From an uncultured Rhodospirillaceae bacterium (GTDB lineage Bacteria > Pseudomonadota > Alphaproteobacteria > Rhodospirillales > UBA2165), in assembly GCA_913041095.1 (NCBI GenBank), contig CAJWIB010000131.1, positions 1-7,153 on the forward strand: DNA of 7,153 nt, given 5' to 3'. The translations under genes and the position numbers were made by a program. Shown in pieces: positions 7,116 through 7,153 of the stretch (within the stretch, counting starts at the first letter, position 1; each line of letters starts with the position of its first letter). Below the pieces are notes generated by a model that worked only from the letters and a program-made list of their open reading frames with translations, was not told the DNA's origin and ran no database searches.

Positions 7116-7153
7116 GGGCGATTAGCTCAGTTGGCAGAGCAGCTGACTCTTAA
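7116..7153 (+). tRNA. tRNA-Lys (anticodon CTT), 3' part beyond window
   Basis: The first 38 bases of a tRNA fit the standard numbering: acceptor strand GGGCGAT (1-7), TA, D stem GCTC/GAGC closing an 8-base loop with the invariant GG, then A26, anticodon 5' stem GCTGA and loop CTCTTAA. The anticodon CTT (7149-7151) reads AAG lysine codons. The 3' half, including the pairing partners of the acceptor and anticodon stems, lies outside the window, so these stems cannot be checked. No clear promoter or rodA terminator is seen in the 23-base gap, so it may be read through from the rod-shape genes. Confidence 0.88.

Noticed and set aside
1..7153. CRISPR arrays, insertion sequences, phage or defence genes
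   Set aside because: No repeat-spacer pattern, transposase, integrase or unknown gene cassette was seen; every sizeable + strand frame is a recognised housekeeping gene.

Overview
The window looks like an ordinary chromosomal segment of an alphaproteobacterium with moderate GC (roughly half by eye, not computed). It holds the 3' part of leuA, then the rod-shape cluster mreB-mreC-mreD-mrdA-rodA, then the first half of a tRNA-Lys gene. All genes are on the + strand. The alphaproteobacterial assignment rests on the protein style (for example the PBP2 SCD motif and the CWKK-x-GHG stretch) and on the leuA-mreB neighbourhood. It is inference from memory; no database was searched.

Layout: (1) 1-1250, leuA (2-isopropylmalate synthase), cut by the left edge. 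The frame is open upstream of the first ATG, and the codons before that ATG still encode conserved LeuA sequence. (2) 1251-1464, a 214-base spacer with a strong stem-loop that probably terminates leuA and a sigma70-like promoter with a perfect TATAAT box in front of mreB. (3) 1465-2505, mreB. (4) 2506-2610, a 105-base spacer with a weak hairpin. (5) 2611-7092, mreC (TTG start), mreD (4-base ATGA overlap with mreC), mrdA/PBP2 and rodA. From mreC on, no gap exceeds 7 bases, so these four genes read as one unit. (6) 7093-7115, a short AT-rich gap with no clear terminator. (7) 7116-7153, a partial tRNA-Lys with anticodon CTT.

The five proteins are the core of the elongasome (Rod system). MreB filaments lie on the inner membrane face. 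MreC and MreD link them to the periplasmic synthesis complex. RodA polymerises glycan strands from lipid II, and PBP2 cross-links them. All catalytic or nucleotide-binding motifs checked are intact. leuA belongs to leucine biosynthesis and is probably a separate transcription unit.

I found no new system here. The points most worth a second look are a Cys/His cluster in PBP2 that resembles a metal site, an A8 run in mrdA where a -1 slip meets an immediate stop, the TTG start of mreC inside an overlapping ATG mini-frame, and the strong leuA terminator next to the mreB promoter.
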